Shown: positions 1-5,770 of the stretch, in pieces
How positions within the stretch are numbered: the stretch's first letter is position 1
Layout of the letters: each line of letters starts with the position of its first letter
From: Hyphomicrobiales bacterium
GTDB lineage: Bacteria > Pseudomonadota > Alphaproteobacteria > Rhizobiales > S144-35
DNA length: 14,113 bases
NCBI GenBank assembly: GCA_015494185.1
Contig: WGBT01000118.1
Location: 1 to 14,113, forward strand
Direction of reading: 5' to 3'
Translations under genes and position numbers: made by a program
The notes under the pieces: generated by a model
The model's input: the letters and a program-made list of their open reading frames with translations, nothing else
Database searches by the model: none
Told to the model about the DNA's origin: nothing

Positions 1-591
1 CTCTTTCAACCGGGCGCGGTCACGGCGATTGCCGCAATGAACGGAAAACATATCGGGTTTGAGCCACAGGTTGGTGGCCATGAAATCCTGCTTCAGCTGC
101 TGGGGGCTGACGAGGAGGGTTTTTGAAGGGGCGATATAGCGCGCCGGAATCTTGATGGCGTTATAGAATTTGCGTGTCACCGCATAATAAGCTTGCGGGC
201 TCATGCCGGTGCAGGTGCCATGTTTGCGCCATTCGTGAATGATCAGCCGCTTGGAGGGCATGATGTCGAGCATGGCATTGATGGTTTGGGCCGGAATCCA
301 GTTGTCTTTGACCGGGCAATATTGCGGCCAGCCGCGATTGTATTGGGGCCATAGCCCATGTACTACGAAAGAATATTTGCGTCCCCTGCCGCATTGTTGC
401 CGGTCACGGTGGCCATTGTCGGCGCAATAGGTCGGCGACCAGGACAAAACGAAACTGTAATAGTCGAAGACGCCCGCCTTGTGGCGGCTGTCCCGGTCCG
501 ATCGCGCCAGCCCCAGTGAGGCGCCAATCAGAAGCAACAACAGGGCGGTTCCTGTTACTGCAATTTTCGAGCTCATGAATTTCAATCCCAT
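1..591 (-). CDS. Ribonuclease T2 family protein, secreted, 3' end cut by window edge
   Basis: RNase T2 enzymes are endoribonucleases that cleave single-stranded RNA through a 2',3'-cyclic phosphate, usually in the periplasm or outside the cell. Counting from the ATG at 576, the frame shows a basic start and a hydrophobic stretch (residues 4-24, TGTALLLLLIGASLGLA) typical of a signal peptide. It then shows the FVLSWSPTYC segment (42-51), the first catalytic motif HGLWPQ (73-78) and the second, HEWRKHGTC (114-122), with both catalytic histidines and the Glu/Lys pair. Cysteines at 51, 62, 87, 122 and 171 fit the family's disulfides. About 192-197 residues are visible and the frame is open to base 1. 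The start may be ATG 591 or ATG 576; the latter has GGGA 9 nt upstream, neither site is strong. It lies 53 bp after the exported protein at 645-1277 on the same strand, so the two are probably co-transcribed. The family call is firm; the physiological role (nutrient scavenging or otherwise) is inference. Confidence 0.93.
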   Translation of the reverse strand, partial: MGLKFMSSKIAVTGTALLLLLIGASLGLARSDRDSRHKAGVFDYYSFVLSWSPTYCADNGHRDRQQCGRGRKYSFVVHGLWPQYNRGWPQYCPVKDNWIPAQTINAMLDIMPSKRLIIHEWRKHGTCTGMSPQAYYAVTRKFYNAIKIPARYIAPSKTLLVSPQQLKQDFMATNLWLKPDMFSVHCGNRRDRARLKE

Positions 592-644
592 GAAACGTTT
601 TGCCTTTGAAATCACTTGAAAACGTCCTCTTGAATATCGTTGTT

Positions 645-1277
645 TCAATTTCCTGCCCGCGTTTTTCCGAAATATTGCGGTGTGTCTCGGCGGCAATCGA
701 ATTCGTCACTCATCCGGTCGGCAACCTGACGGGCAATGATATTGGCATCAGGGTTCAGCTTGGCATCGACATAGCCGATATGGCAGGCGTCGTCGCGGGC
801 GATTTTGGTGATCACCAAGGTTTGGTCCTGCCGTTTGCCGTTGCCGCTTTCATGGTTGCTGTAATATCTGATGATTGTGGCAAAGGGAACCCAGCCGCCG
901 CGATAAGAGTGCACCCGCCATTCGATCACCGCCGGCCGGTTGCCGGAAAAGATCGAGTTGAAAGCCGGCAGGGTCTGGTGGCTGACGGTTTGTTTTTTAC
1001 CGTCTTGCCGATAGGTGATGAAAAACCGCAAATCACTCTCCACAACGGTGATCTTATGGCCGCGAAAGCCAGGACAACGAAACGCAGCCCCCTGCCCCTT
1101 TTCATAAGTTTCGATCAGTTGACAATCTTTCAGGGTGAATTGGGTGTACAGGCTGGAGATACGGCCCGCCGCGGCAGAGGATCCAAAGGCGGCGAAGGCG
1201 GTTGACAAAAGCCCCGCCAAAATCAGCTTCCTTGTGAAAACAACGCGGCGTGACAAAAAATGCTGTTGAGCTTCCAT
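645..1277 (-). CDS. Exported protein of unknown function with four cysteines
   Basis: This is a 210-residue protein whose function I do not know. It begins with a basic segment (RRVVFTRK) and a hydrophobic run (LILAGLLSTAFAAFGSSAAAG, about residues 18-38) ending in an AAA-type signal peptidase site, so export to the periplasm is likely. The mature part has four cysteines (52, 68, 165, 195), enough for two disulfides, and stretches such as CPGFRGHKITVVESDLRFFITY, GGWVPFATIIRYY and CHIGYVDAKLNPDANIIARQVAD. These resemble from memory a family of hypothetical proteins common in Rhizobiales and relatives; this was not checked by search. The start at 1277 was chosen because AGAAGGGG sits 5 nt upstream; an in-frame ATG at 1322 would add 15 residues in front of the signal peptide and is less likely. 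It is divergent from ppa and probably shares a transcript with the downstream RNase T2. Confidence 0.85.
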   Translation of the reverse strand: MEAQQHFLSRRVVFTRKLILAGLLSTAFAAFGSSAAAGRISSLYTQFTLKDCQLIETYEKGQGAAFRCPGFRGHKITVVESDLRFFITYRQDGKKQTVSHQTLPAFNSIFSGNRPAVIEWRVHSYRGGWVPFATIIRYYSNHESGNGKRQDQTLVITKIARDDACHIGYVDAKLNPDANIIARQVADRMSDEFDCRRDTPQYFGKTRAGN

Positions 1278-1378
1278 AAGCCCCCTTCTAAAGATGTCGG
1301 CAATGCAAAATTTAGCTGGCAAATATGGCGCAATCGCGCTTTAACAGCTGCAAACTTTTCCAAGCAAGGGATCGACCA

Positions 1379-1909
1379 ATGCGCCTTGATGCCATACCGG
1401 TTGGTAACAATCCGCCTGAAGATGTCAATGTCGTCGTTGAAGTGCCTGTTGGCGGCGAGCCTGTCAAATATGAAATGGATAAAGCTTCCGGCACCATGTT
1501 CGTCGACCGTTTTTTATATACGGCGATGCGTTATCCCGGCAATTATGGTTTCGTGCCACACACCTTGTCCGAAGATGGGGACCCGGTCGATGTGCTGATT
1601 GCCAATAAACGGCCCATCATACCGGGGGCGGTGATCAATTGCCGGGTGGTTGGCGTTTTGAATATGAAAGATGAAGCCGGGATTGACGAAAAACTCATTG
1701 CGGTGCCGTCACAATCGGTTTCAGCAATGTGGGACAGCGTTCAAACCATCGAGGATCTGCCCGAGATAATGCGTCAACAAATTGCGCATTTCTTCCAGCA
1801 TTATAAAGATCTGGAAGCCAATAAATGGGCCGAGGTCGCAGGTTGGGGCGGCGCTGACGCTGCGCGGGCGATCATTGCCGATGCGTTGAGCCGTGCCCAG
1901 GCGGCTTGA
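1379..1909 (+). CDS. ppa: Inorganic pyrophosphatase (family I)
   Basis: The enzyme hydrolyses pyrophosphate to two phosphates in the cytoplasm and so pulls forward biosynthetic reactions that release PPi. The 176-residue protein aligns along its length with the E. coli enzyme pattern. The metal-binding EDGDPVDVL segment gives Asp 66, 68 and 71. Asp 98 and Asp 103 follow in MKDEAGID. Glu 21, Lys 30 and Arg 44 (FVDRF) match the other active-site positions. The C-terminal AHFFQHYKDLEANKWAEVAGW block is typical of the hexameric bacterial form. The start at 1379 (MRLDAIPVG) matches the family N-terminus and has AGGG about 8 nt upstream; the frame is open back to an ATG at 1325, but that adds 18 residues not seen in the family. 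dapB follows 54 bp downstream on the same strand. Confidence 0.97.
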   Translation: MRLDAIPVGNNPPEDVNVVVEVPVGGEPVKYEMDKASGTMFVDRFLYTAMRYPGNYGFVPHTLSEDGDPVDVLIANKRPIIPGAVINCRVVGVLNMKDEAGIDEKLIAVPSQSVSAMWDSVQTIEDLPEIMRQQIAHFFQHYKDLEANKWAEVAGWGGADAARAIIADALSRAQAA

Positions 1910-1963
1910 CGGCGGCGTTGAGTTGGTGTTGAGAACCAAAGTGTAGCCGTTTAGGTGAATTGA

Positions 1964-2791
1964 ATGAGTGATCCAGAACCATCGGAAGCTGAGATGAAGC
2001 TTGCCATCATGGGCGCTGCGGGGCGGATGGGGCAGGCGCTGACCCGGGCGGTTCATGAAATGCCGGGCTGTGTCGTTGCAGGCGGCACCGAGCGCAAGGG
2101 CGCGCAAGCCATTGGTGCCGATATGGGGGAGATTGCCGGTCTCGGCCCGATTGGGGTGACGATTACCGATGATGTTCTCACCCTGATGACCAAAGTCGAT
2201 GGGATCATCGACTTTACCGCGCCCGAAGCCAGCTTGGAATTTGCCGAACTGAGCGCTCAGGCGCGGATTGTCCATGTCATTGGCACCACGGGGTTTTCTT
2301 CCGAACAAGAGCAGCAATTACAAGCCGCGGCCCGCCATGCCACCATCATCAAGGCGGGCAATATGAGTTTGGGAGTCAATCTGCTGGTGGCCTTGACCCG
2401 CCAGGTGGCGCAAATTCTCGATGAGAGTTTCGATATCGAAATCGTGGAAATGCATCACCGTCACAAGGTCGATGCCCCTTCAGGGACCGCTTTGATGTTG
2501 GGCCAAGCCGCCGCCAAAGGGCGTGGGATTGATCTGGAGCGGCGTAGTGTGCGTGTGCGGGATGGTTTGATTGGGCCGCGCAAGACAGGCGATATCGGCT
2601 TTGCGACTTTGCGCGGCGGCAATGTGGTTGGCGATCACAGCGTGATTTTTGCCGGTGAAGGGGAGCGGATCGAATTGACCCACAAAGCCCATGATCGGCA
2701 AATCTTTGCTCGTGGTGCTGTCAAGGCCGCGCTTTGGGGGCGTGGCCGCCCGCCGGGGCTTTATTCCATGGCCGATGTTTTGGGGATTTGA
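1964..2791 (+). CDS. dapB: 4-hydroxy-tetrahydrodipicolinate reductase
   Basis: DapB reduces the dihydrodipicolinate-level intermediate with NAD(P)H in the diaminopimelate/lysine pathway, which supplies peptidoglycan and lysine. The 275-residue protein has the Rossmann nucleotide-binding motif GAAGRMG (17-23), IDFTAPE (82-88) and GTTGF (107-111). The family signature EMHHRHKVDAPSGTA (162-176) contains the catalytic pair His 164/165, Lys 168 and the substrate-binding PSGT. IGFATLRGGNVVGDHSVIFAGEGERIELTHKA near the C-terminus is the usual substrate-domain segment. The start at 1964 has AGGTGA 5 nt upstream. ATG 1994 (MKLAIMGAAGRMG) would give a more classical N-terminus but lacks such a site. 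It follows ppa and precedes a small reading frame and gpmA, an arrangement close to the dapB-gpmA order I recall from many alphaproteobacteria. Confidence 0.97.
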   Translation: MSDPEPSEAEMKLAIMGAAGRMGQALTRAVHEMPGCVVAGGTERKGAQAIGADMGEIAGLGPIGVTITDDVLTLMTKVDGIIDFTAPEASLEFAELSAQARIVHVIGTTGFSSEQEQQLQAAARHATIIKAGNMSLGVNLLVALTRQVAQILDESFDIEIVEMHHRHKVDAPSGTALMLGQAAAKGRGIDLERRSVRVRDGLIGPRKTGDIGFATLRGGNVVGDHSVIFAGEGERIELTHKAHDRQIFARGAVKAALWGRGRPPGLYSMADVLGI

Positions 2792-2896
2792 ACACTAAAA
2801 AATTGGGGAACTATAGTTGAAACGCCACAATTGCAGAGCAAATTAACAAGCGGGGCATGGTAACGGATCCGACCAGCCTTCAGCAGGAGGTTCGGC

Positions 2897-3052
2897 TTGC
2901 AAGAAAAGCGAAGTGAGCAAGCCTTGATTCAAGAGACGCCGGTAAGACACGAAATCGGCAAGAAATATGATGAAATCTGCAGGAGATGCGCCTATACAAT
3001 GCGCGAGATGTTGTATGCCGTTCAATCTGGCGGTTTCATCATGGACAGGTAA
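2897..3052 (+). CDS. Probable small protein, 51 residues, TTG start, unknown function
   Basis: I do not recognise this protein. The frame starts at TTG 2897, which has a full AGGAGG (2885-2890) exactly 6 nt upstream, the strongest Shine-Dalgarno match in this stretch. It runs 51 residues to TAA 3050-3052. The in-frame stop at about 2861 rules out a longer version with an ATG. The translation is hydrophilic with mixed charge (starting MQEKRSEQALIQETP), contains a CRRC pair (residues 31-34, possibly metal-binding or redox) and ends AVQSGGFIMDR. There is no signal peptide or membrane segment. Its stop codon overlaps the AAGGA ribosome site of gpmA (start 3059), so translation coupling with gpmA is plausible. 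Support comes from the ribosome site, the open frame and the tight spacing. Against it are its short length and the absence of any family I know. A non-coding 5' leader of gpmA is the alternative. Confidence 0.5.
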   Translation: MQEKRSEQALIQETPVRHEIGKKYDEICRRCAYTMREMLYAVQSGGFIMDR

Positions 3053-3058
3053 GGAAAT

Positions 3059-3709
3059 ATGACAACCAAAAAGAATGTCTTGGTGTTGGTGCGCCATGGC
3101 CAAAGTGAGTGGAACCGCCGCAATCTTTTCGCTGGCTGGAAAGATGTTCACTTGACCCAGAAGGGCAAGCAGGAAGCCCGGGCTGCGGGGCGCAAATTGA
3201 AAGCGGCGGGTATTCATTTTGATATCGCCTTTACATCGCAGTTGGCGCGGGCCTGGAAGACTTTGATTCTCATTCTCGATGAAATGGGAATGGATGAGCG
3301 TGGTCATGAGGAAGACTTGCTCACAATTTCCACCAAGGCGCTCAATGAGCGTGATTACGGGGAGCTGACCGGGCTTAACAAGGATGAGGCGCGGAAGAAG
3401 TGGGGGGACGAACAGGTGCACAAATGGCGCCGTTCTTTCACCGAGCGCCCGCCTGGCGGGGAAAGCCTGAAAGACACCCAAGAGCGGGTGGTGCCTTATT
3501 TCGAAAACCATATCATGCCCCATGTGAGGGAAGGCAAGAGTGTGATCATTTCCGCACATGGCAATTCTCTGCGGGCGCTGATCATGCATCTTGATGGGAT
3601 GAGCGAAAAAGAGGTTGAAGATCTCAATCTGCCAACCGCAACGCCGGTGATCTATCATGTGGGCGAGGACGGCAAACTGGTTCGCGCTGAAACCGATTTG
3701 GCCGCTTGA
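3059..3709 (+). CDS. gpmA: 2,3-bisphosphoglycerate-dependent phosphoglycerate mutase
   Basis: The enzyme interconverts 3- and 2-phosphoglycerate in glycolysis and gluconeogenesis through a phosphohistidine intermediate. The 216-residue protein has the catalytic LVRHGQSEWN motif (10-19) with phosphorylated His 13 and Arg 12. NERDYGELTGLNKDEARKKWG (96-116) carries the acid residue Glu 97, followed by PPGGESLKDT (131-140) and SAHGNSLRAL (165-174) with the second active-site His 167. It is the short form usual in alphaproteobacteria, shorter than the E. coli protein (about 250). There is a slightly longer loop around residues 78-92 (GMDERGHEEDLLTIS). The start at 3059 has AAGGA 4-5 nt upstream. 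The neighbours are dapB upstream and, after 230 bp, ettA downstream. Confidence 0.97.
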   Translation: MTTKKNVLVLVRHGQSEWNRRNLFAGWKDVHLTQKGKQEARAAGRKLKAAGIHFDIAFTSQLARAWKTLILILDEMGMDERGHEEDLLTISTKALNERDYGELTGLNKDEARKKWGDEQVHKWRRSFTERPPGGESLKDTQERVVPYFENHIMPHVREGKSVIISAHGNSLRALIMHLDGMSEKEVEDLNLPTATPVIYHVGEDGKLVRAETDLAA

Positions 3710-3728
3710 AGCGAGCACACGGTTGGAA

Positions 3729-3763
3729 GCTGGTGGGGCACCAGCGAGCATCGGCGGTTTTTT
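3729..3763 (+). terminator. Perfect hairpin and T-run after gpmA, possible terminator
   Basis: A perfect 7-bp stem (GCTGGTG at 3729-3735, loop GGG, CACCAGC at 3739-3745) starts 19 bp after the gpmA stop. A run of six T lies at 3758-3763, 12 nt past the stem. An intrinsic terminator normally has the T-run directly after the stem, so this is a weak candidate and may only be an RNA-stabilising hairpin. Confidence 0.3.
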
Positions 3764-3792
3764 GGGGCGCTTTACTTGACGGGCAGTGGCTT

Positions 3793-3822
3793 TTGGGCAT
3801 GCGATGCCCGCCGTGCTATGTT
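3793..3822 (+). promoter_or_regulatory. Possible ettA promoter with overlapping inverted repeat
   Basis: TTGGGC (3793-3798) and TATGTT (3817-3822) lie 18 bp apart, and the second box is preceded by TGC, giving an extended -10 form. An alternative -35, TTGACG, sits at 3776-3781 but would have to use the poor TGCGAT as its -10. A perfect inverted repeat GGGCAT-GCG-ATGCCC (3795-3809) overlaps the proposed -35 box, where a repressor could bind. The boxes fall about 120 bp before ettA. This is pattern matching only. Confidence 0.3.
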
Positions 3823-3939
3823 TGTAGCTTGCCGGAAAGGCCGTCTCACTGCAAAATGGCTTGATAGCGGGCCACGTCTTTCCTTTCTTTATTCATTTAT
3901 TTCTTTCTTATCCATCATTGATTCGGGATCAAAGGTGCT

Positions 3940-5598
3940 ATGTCTCAACCGCAATATGTTTATGTGATGAATCAGCTCTCAAAAACCTATCCCGGCGGCA
4001 AGCGGGTGCTTGACAACATCACGCTATCCTTTTTGCCGGGCGCCAAAATCGGCGTTGTCGGGGTCAACGGTGCGGGGAAGTCGACATTGCTGAAGATCAT
4101 GGCGGGGATCGAGACCGAATACAATGGTGAGGCTTGGGCCGCTGAAGGGGTTACGGTTGGCTATTTGGCACAGGAGCCGGAGCTTGATCCCAACAAGGAT
4201 GTGCTTGGCAATGTGATGGAAGGGGTTGCCGACAAAAAAGCCAAGCTTGACCGTTTCAACGAGCTGGCGATGAACTATTCCGATGAAACCGCCGATGAAA
4301 TGGCGCGGCTTCAGGATGAGATCGATGCTCATAATTTGTGGGATCTCGATGCGCAGGTAGAGCAGGCGATGGAGGCGCTGAGATGTCCCCCGGGGGATGC
4401 CGATGTCACCGCGCTGTCAGGCGGGGAACGGCGCCGGGTTGCCTTGTGCCGGCTGCTATTGTCAAAACCTGATATGCTGTTGCTCGACGAGCCGACCAAC
4501 CATCTGGATGCGGAAACGGTCGCCTGGCTGGAACGATTTTTGCGCGATTATCCTGGAATGGTGGCGCTGGTCACCCATGACCGTTATTTTCTCGACAATA
4601 TCACCGAATGGACGCTGGAACTCGACCGGGGCCGCGGCATTCCTTACAAGGGCAACTATTCGAGCTGGCTGGAACAGAAGCAGAAGCGGCTTGAGCAGGA
4701 AGGCCGTGAGGCGGAAGCGCGGAAGCGGACGCTGGCCCGTGAACTGGCCTGGATTCAGGCCAGTCCCCGCGCCCGGCAGGCCAAGTCGAAAGCCCGTGTG
4801 AAGGCTTATGAGGAACTCGTCAATCAGGCCGAGCGCGAACAGCTATCACAGGCTCAGATCACCATTCCGCCGGGGCCGCGTCTGGGCAATCTGGTGCTCG
4901 AGGCGGACGGGGTGAGCAAGGCTTATGGCGACAAGCTGTTGATCGATAATTTGAGCTTCAAACTTCCACCAGGCGGCATTGTTGGCGTCATTGGGCCAAA
5001 CGGGGCTGGTAAGACGACACTGTTCAAGATGATCACCGGTCAGGAAAAACCTGACAAGGGGGAAATCCGCATTGGCGAGACGGTGAAACTTGGCTATGTG
5101 GATCAGTCCCGCGATCATCTCGATGACAACAAGACGGTGTGGGAAGAAATTTCTGGCGGCAATGACCGGATCATGCTCGGCAAGCGTGAAGTCTCCAGCC
5201 GGGCTTATGTGAGTTGGTTCAATTTCAAGGGCGCAGATCAGCAAAAAAAGGTCGGGTTGCTGTCGGGTGGGGAGCGTAACCGGGTGCATTTGGCCAAAAT
5301 GCTGCAAACCGGCGCCAATCTTCTGCTGCTTGACGAACCCACCAATGATCTCGATGTGGAAACCCTTTCGGCCTTGGAAGCTGCCTTGGAAGATTTTCCC
5401 GGCTGTGCCGTGGTGATCTCCCATGACCGGTTCTTTCTCGATCGTATCGCCACCCATATCTTGGCTTATGAGGGTAATAGCCATGTGGAATGGTTTGAGG
5501 GCAATTTTGCCGATTATGAAGCCGACAAGAAACGCCGTTTGGGGGATGCCGCCGTTGAGCCTCACCGCATCAAATTCAAACGTTTTGCACGAAGCTAG
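3940..5598 (+). CDS. ettA: Energy-dependent translational throttle protein EttA (ABC-F ATPase)
   Basis: EttA binds the ribosomal E site and gates entry into the elongation cycle according to the ATP/ADP ratio; it is cytoplasmic and has no membrane domain. The 552-residue protein has two ABC cassettes. The first has Walker A GVNGAGKS (41-48), signature LSGGERRRVAL and Walker B DEPTNHLD (Glu 184). The second has Walker A GPNGAGKT (352-359), signature LSGGERNRVHL and DEPTNDLD (Glu 466). Between the first Walker A and the first signature is an insertion rich in acidic and charged residues, the place of the EttA 'arm'. The cassettes are joined by the charged linker (about 240-300, EQKQKRLEQEGREAEARKRTLARELAWI...) that contacts tRNA in this family. 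The ending EPHRIKFKRFARS is typical of EttA and separates it from Uup. AAAGG 4 nt before ATG 3940 sets the start. It stands alone on the plus strand. Confidence 0.97.
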   Translation: MSQPQYVYVMNQLSKTYPGGKRVLDNITLSFLPGAKIGVVGVNGAGKSTLLKIMAGIETEYNGEAWAAEGVTVGYLAQEPELDPNKDVLGNVMEGVADKKAKLDRFNELAMNYSDETADEMARLQDEIDAHNLWDLDAQVEQAMEALRCPPGDADVTALSGGERRRVALCRLLLSKPDMLLLDEPTNHLDAETVAWLERFLRDYPGMVALVTHDRYFLDNITEWTLELDRGRGIPYKGNYSSWLEQKQKRLEQEGREAEARKRTLARELAWIQASPRARQAKSKARVKAYEELVNQAEREQLSQAQITIPPGPRLGNLVLEADGVSKAYGDKLLIDNLSFKLPPGGIVGVIGPNGAGKTTLFKMITGQEKPDKGEIRIGETVKLGYVDQSRDHLDDNKTVWEEISGGNDRIMLGKREVSSRAYVSWFNFKGADQQKKVGLLSGGERNRVHLAKMLQTGANLLLLDEPTNDLDVETLSALEAALEDFPGCAVVISHDRFFLDRIATHILAYEGNSHVEWFEGNFADYEADKKRRLGDAAVEPHRIKFKRFARS

Positions 5599-5654
5599 CC
5601 ATTGAGCCAAGACGCGGGAAAGCCGGGCAAGGGGGAGAGGAAACGAAATTTTTT

Positions 5655-5677
5655 CAGATAATATCTGCTAATATCAG
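5655..5677. repeat. AT-rich palindrome with an adjacent half-copy
   Basis: Between the convergent ends of ettA and priA, CAGATA-A-TATCTG (5655-5667) is a perfect 13-base palindrome. TAATATC occurs at 5659-5665 and again at 5669-5675. A T-run (5649-5654) precedes it. It could be part of a weak bidirectional terminator or a binding site; nothing further in 5599-5770 looks like a gene. Confidence 0.4.
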
Positions 5678-5770
5678 TGCCCCTTGGCTTTGGCTCATGC
5701 GCTGTTCAGTTTATGGAGAAGCTTCAAAGAGATGCGGAAAATGTGAGCGGTCAATAAAAAGCTTCCAGCA

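Noticed and set aside
600..1205. 201-codon plus-strand frame opposite the exported protein
   Set aside because: Antisense shadow; the minus strand has a signal peptide, conserved-looking blocks and a good ribosome site.
2843..3751. 302-codon minus-strand frame opposite gpmA
   Set aside because: It is antisense to a complete gpmA with intact motifs; the translation resembles no protein and is a codon-usage shadow.
3776..3967. 63-codon frame overlapping the start of ettA
   Set aside because: It starts at a TTG without a ribosome site, overlaps ettA by 28 bp and covers the promoter-like boxes.
4846..5610. 254-codon minus-strand frame opposite ettA
   Set aside because: Antisense to the second ABC cassette of ettA; no family features.
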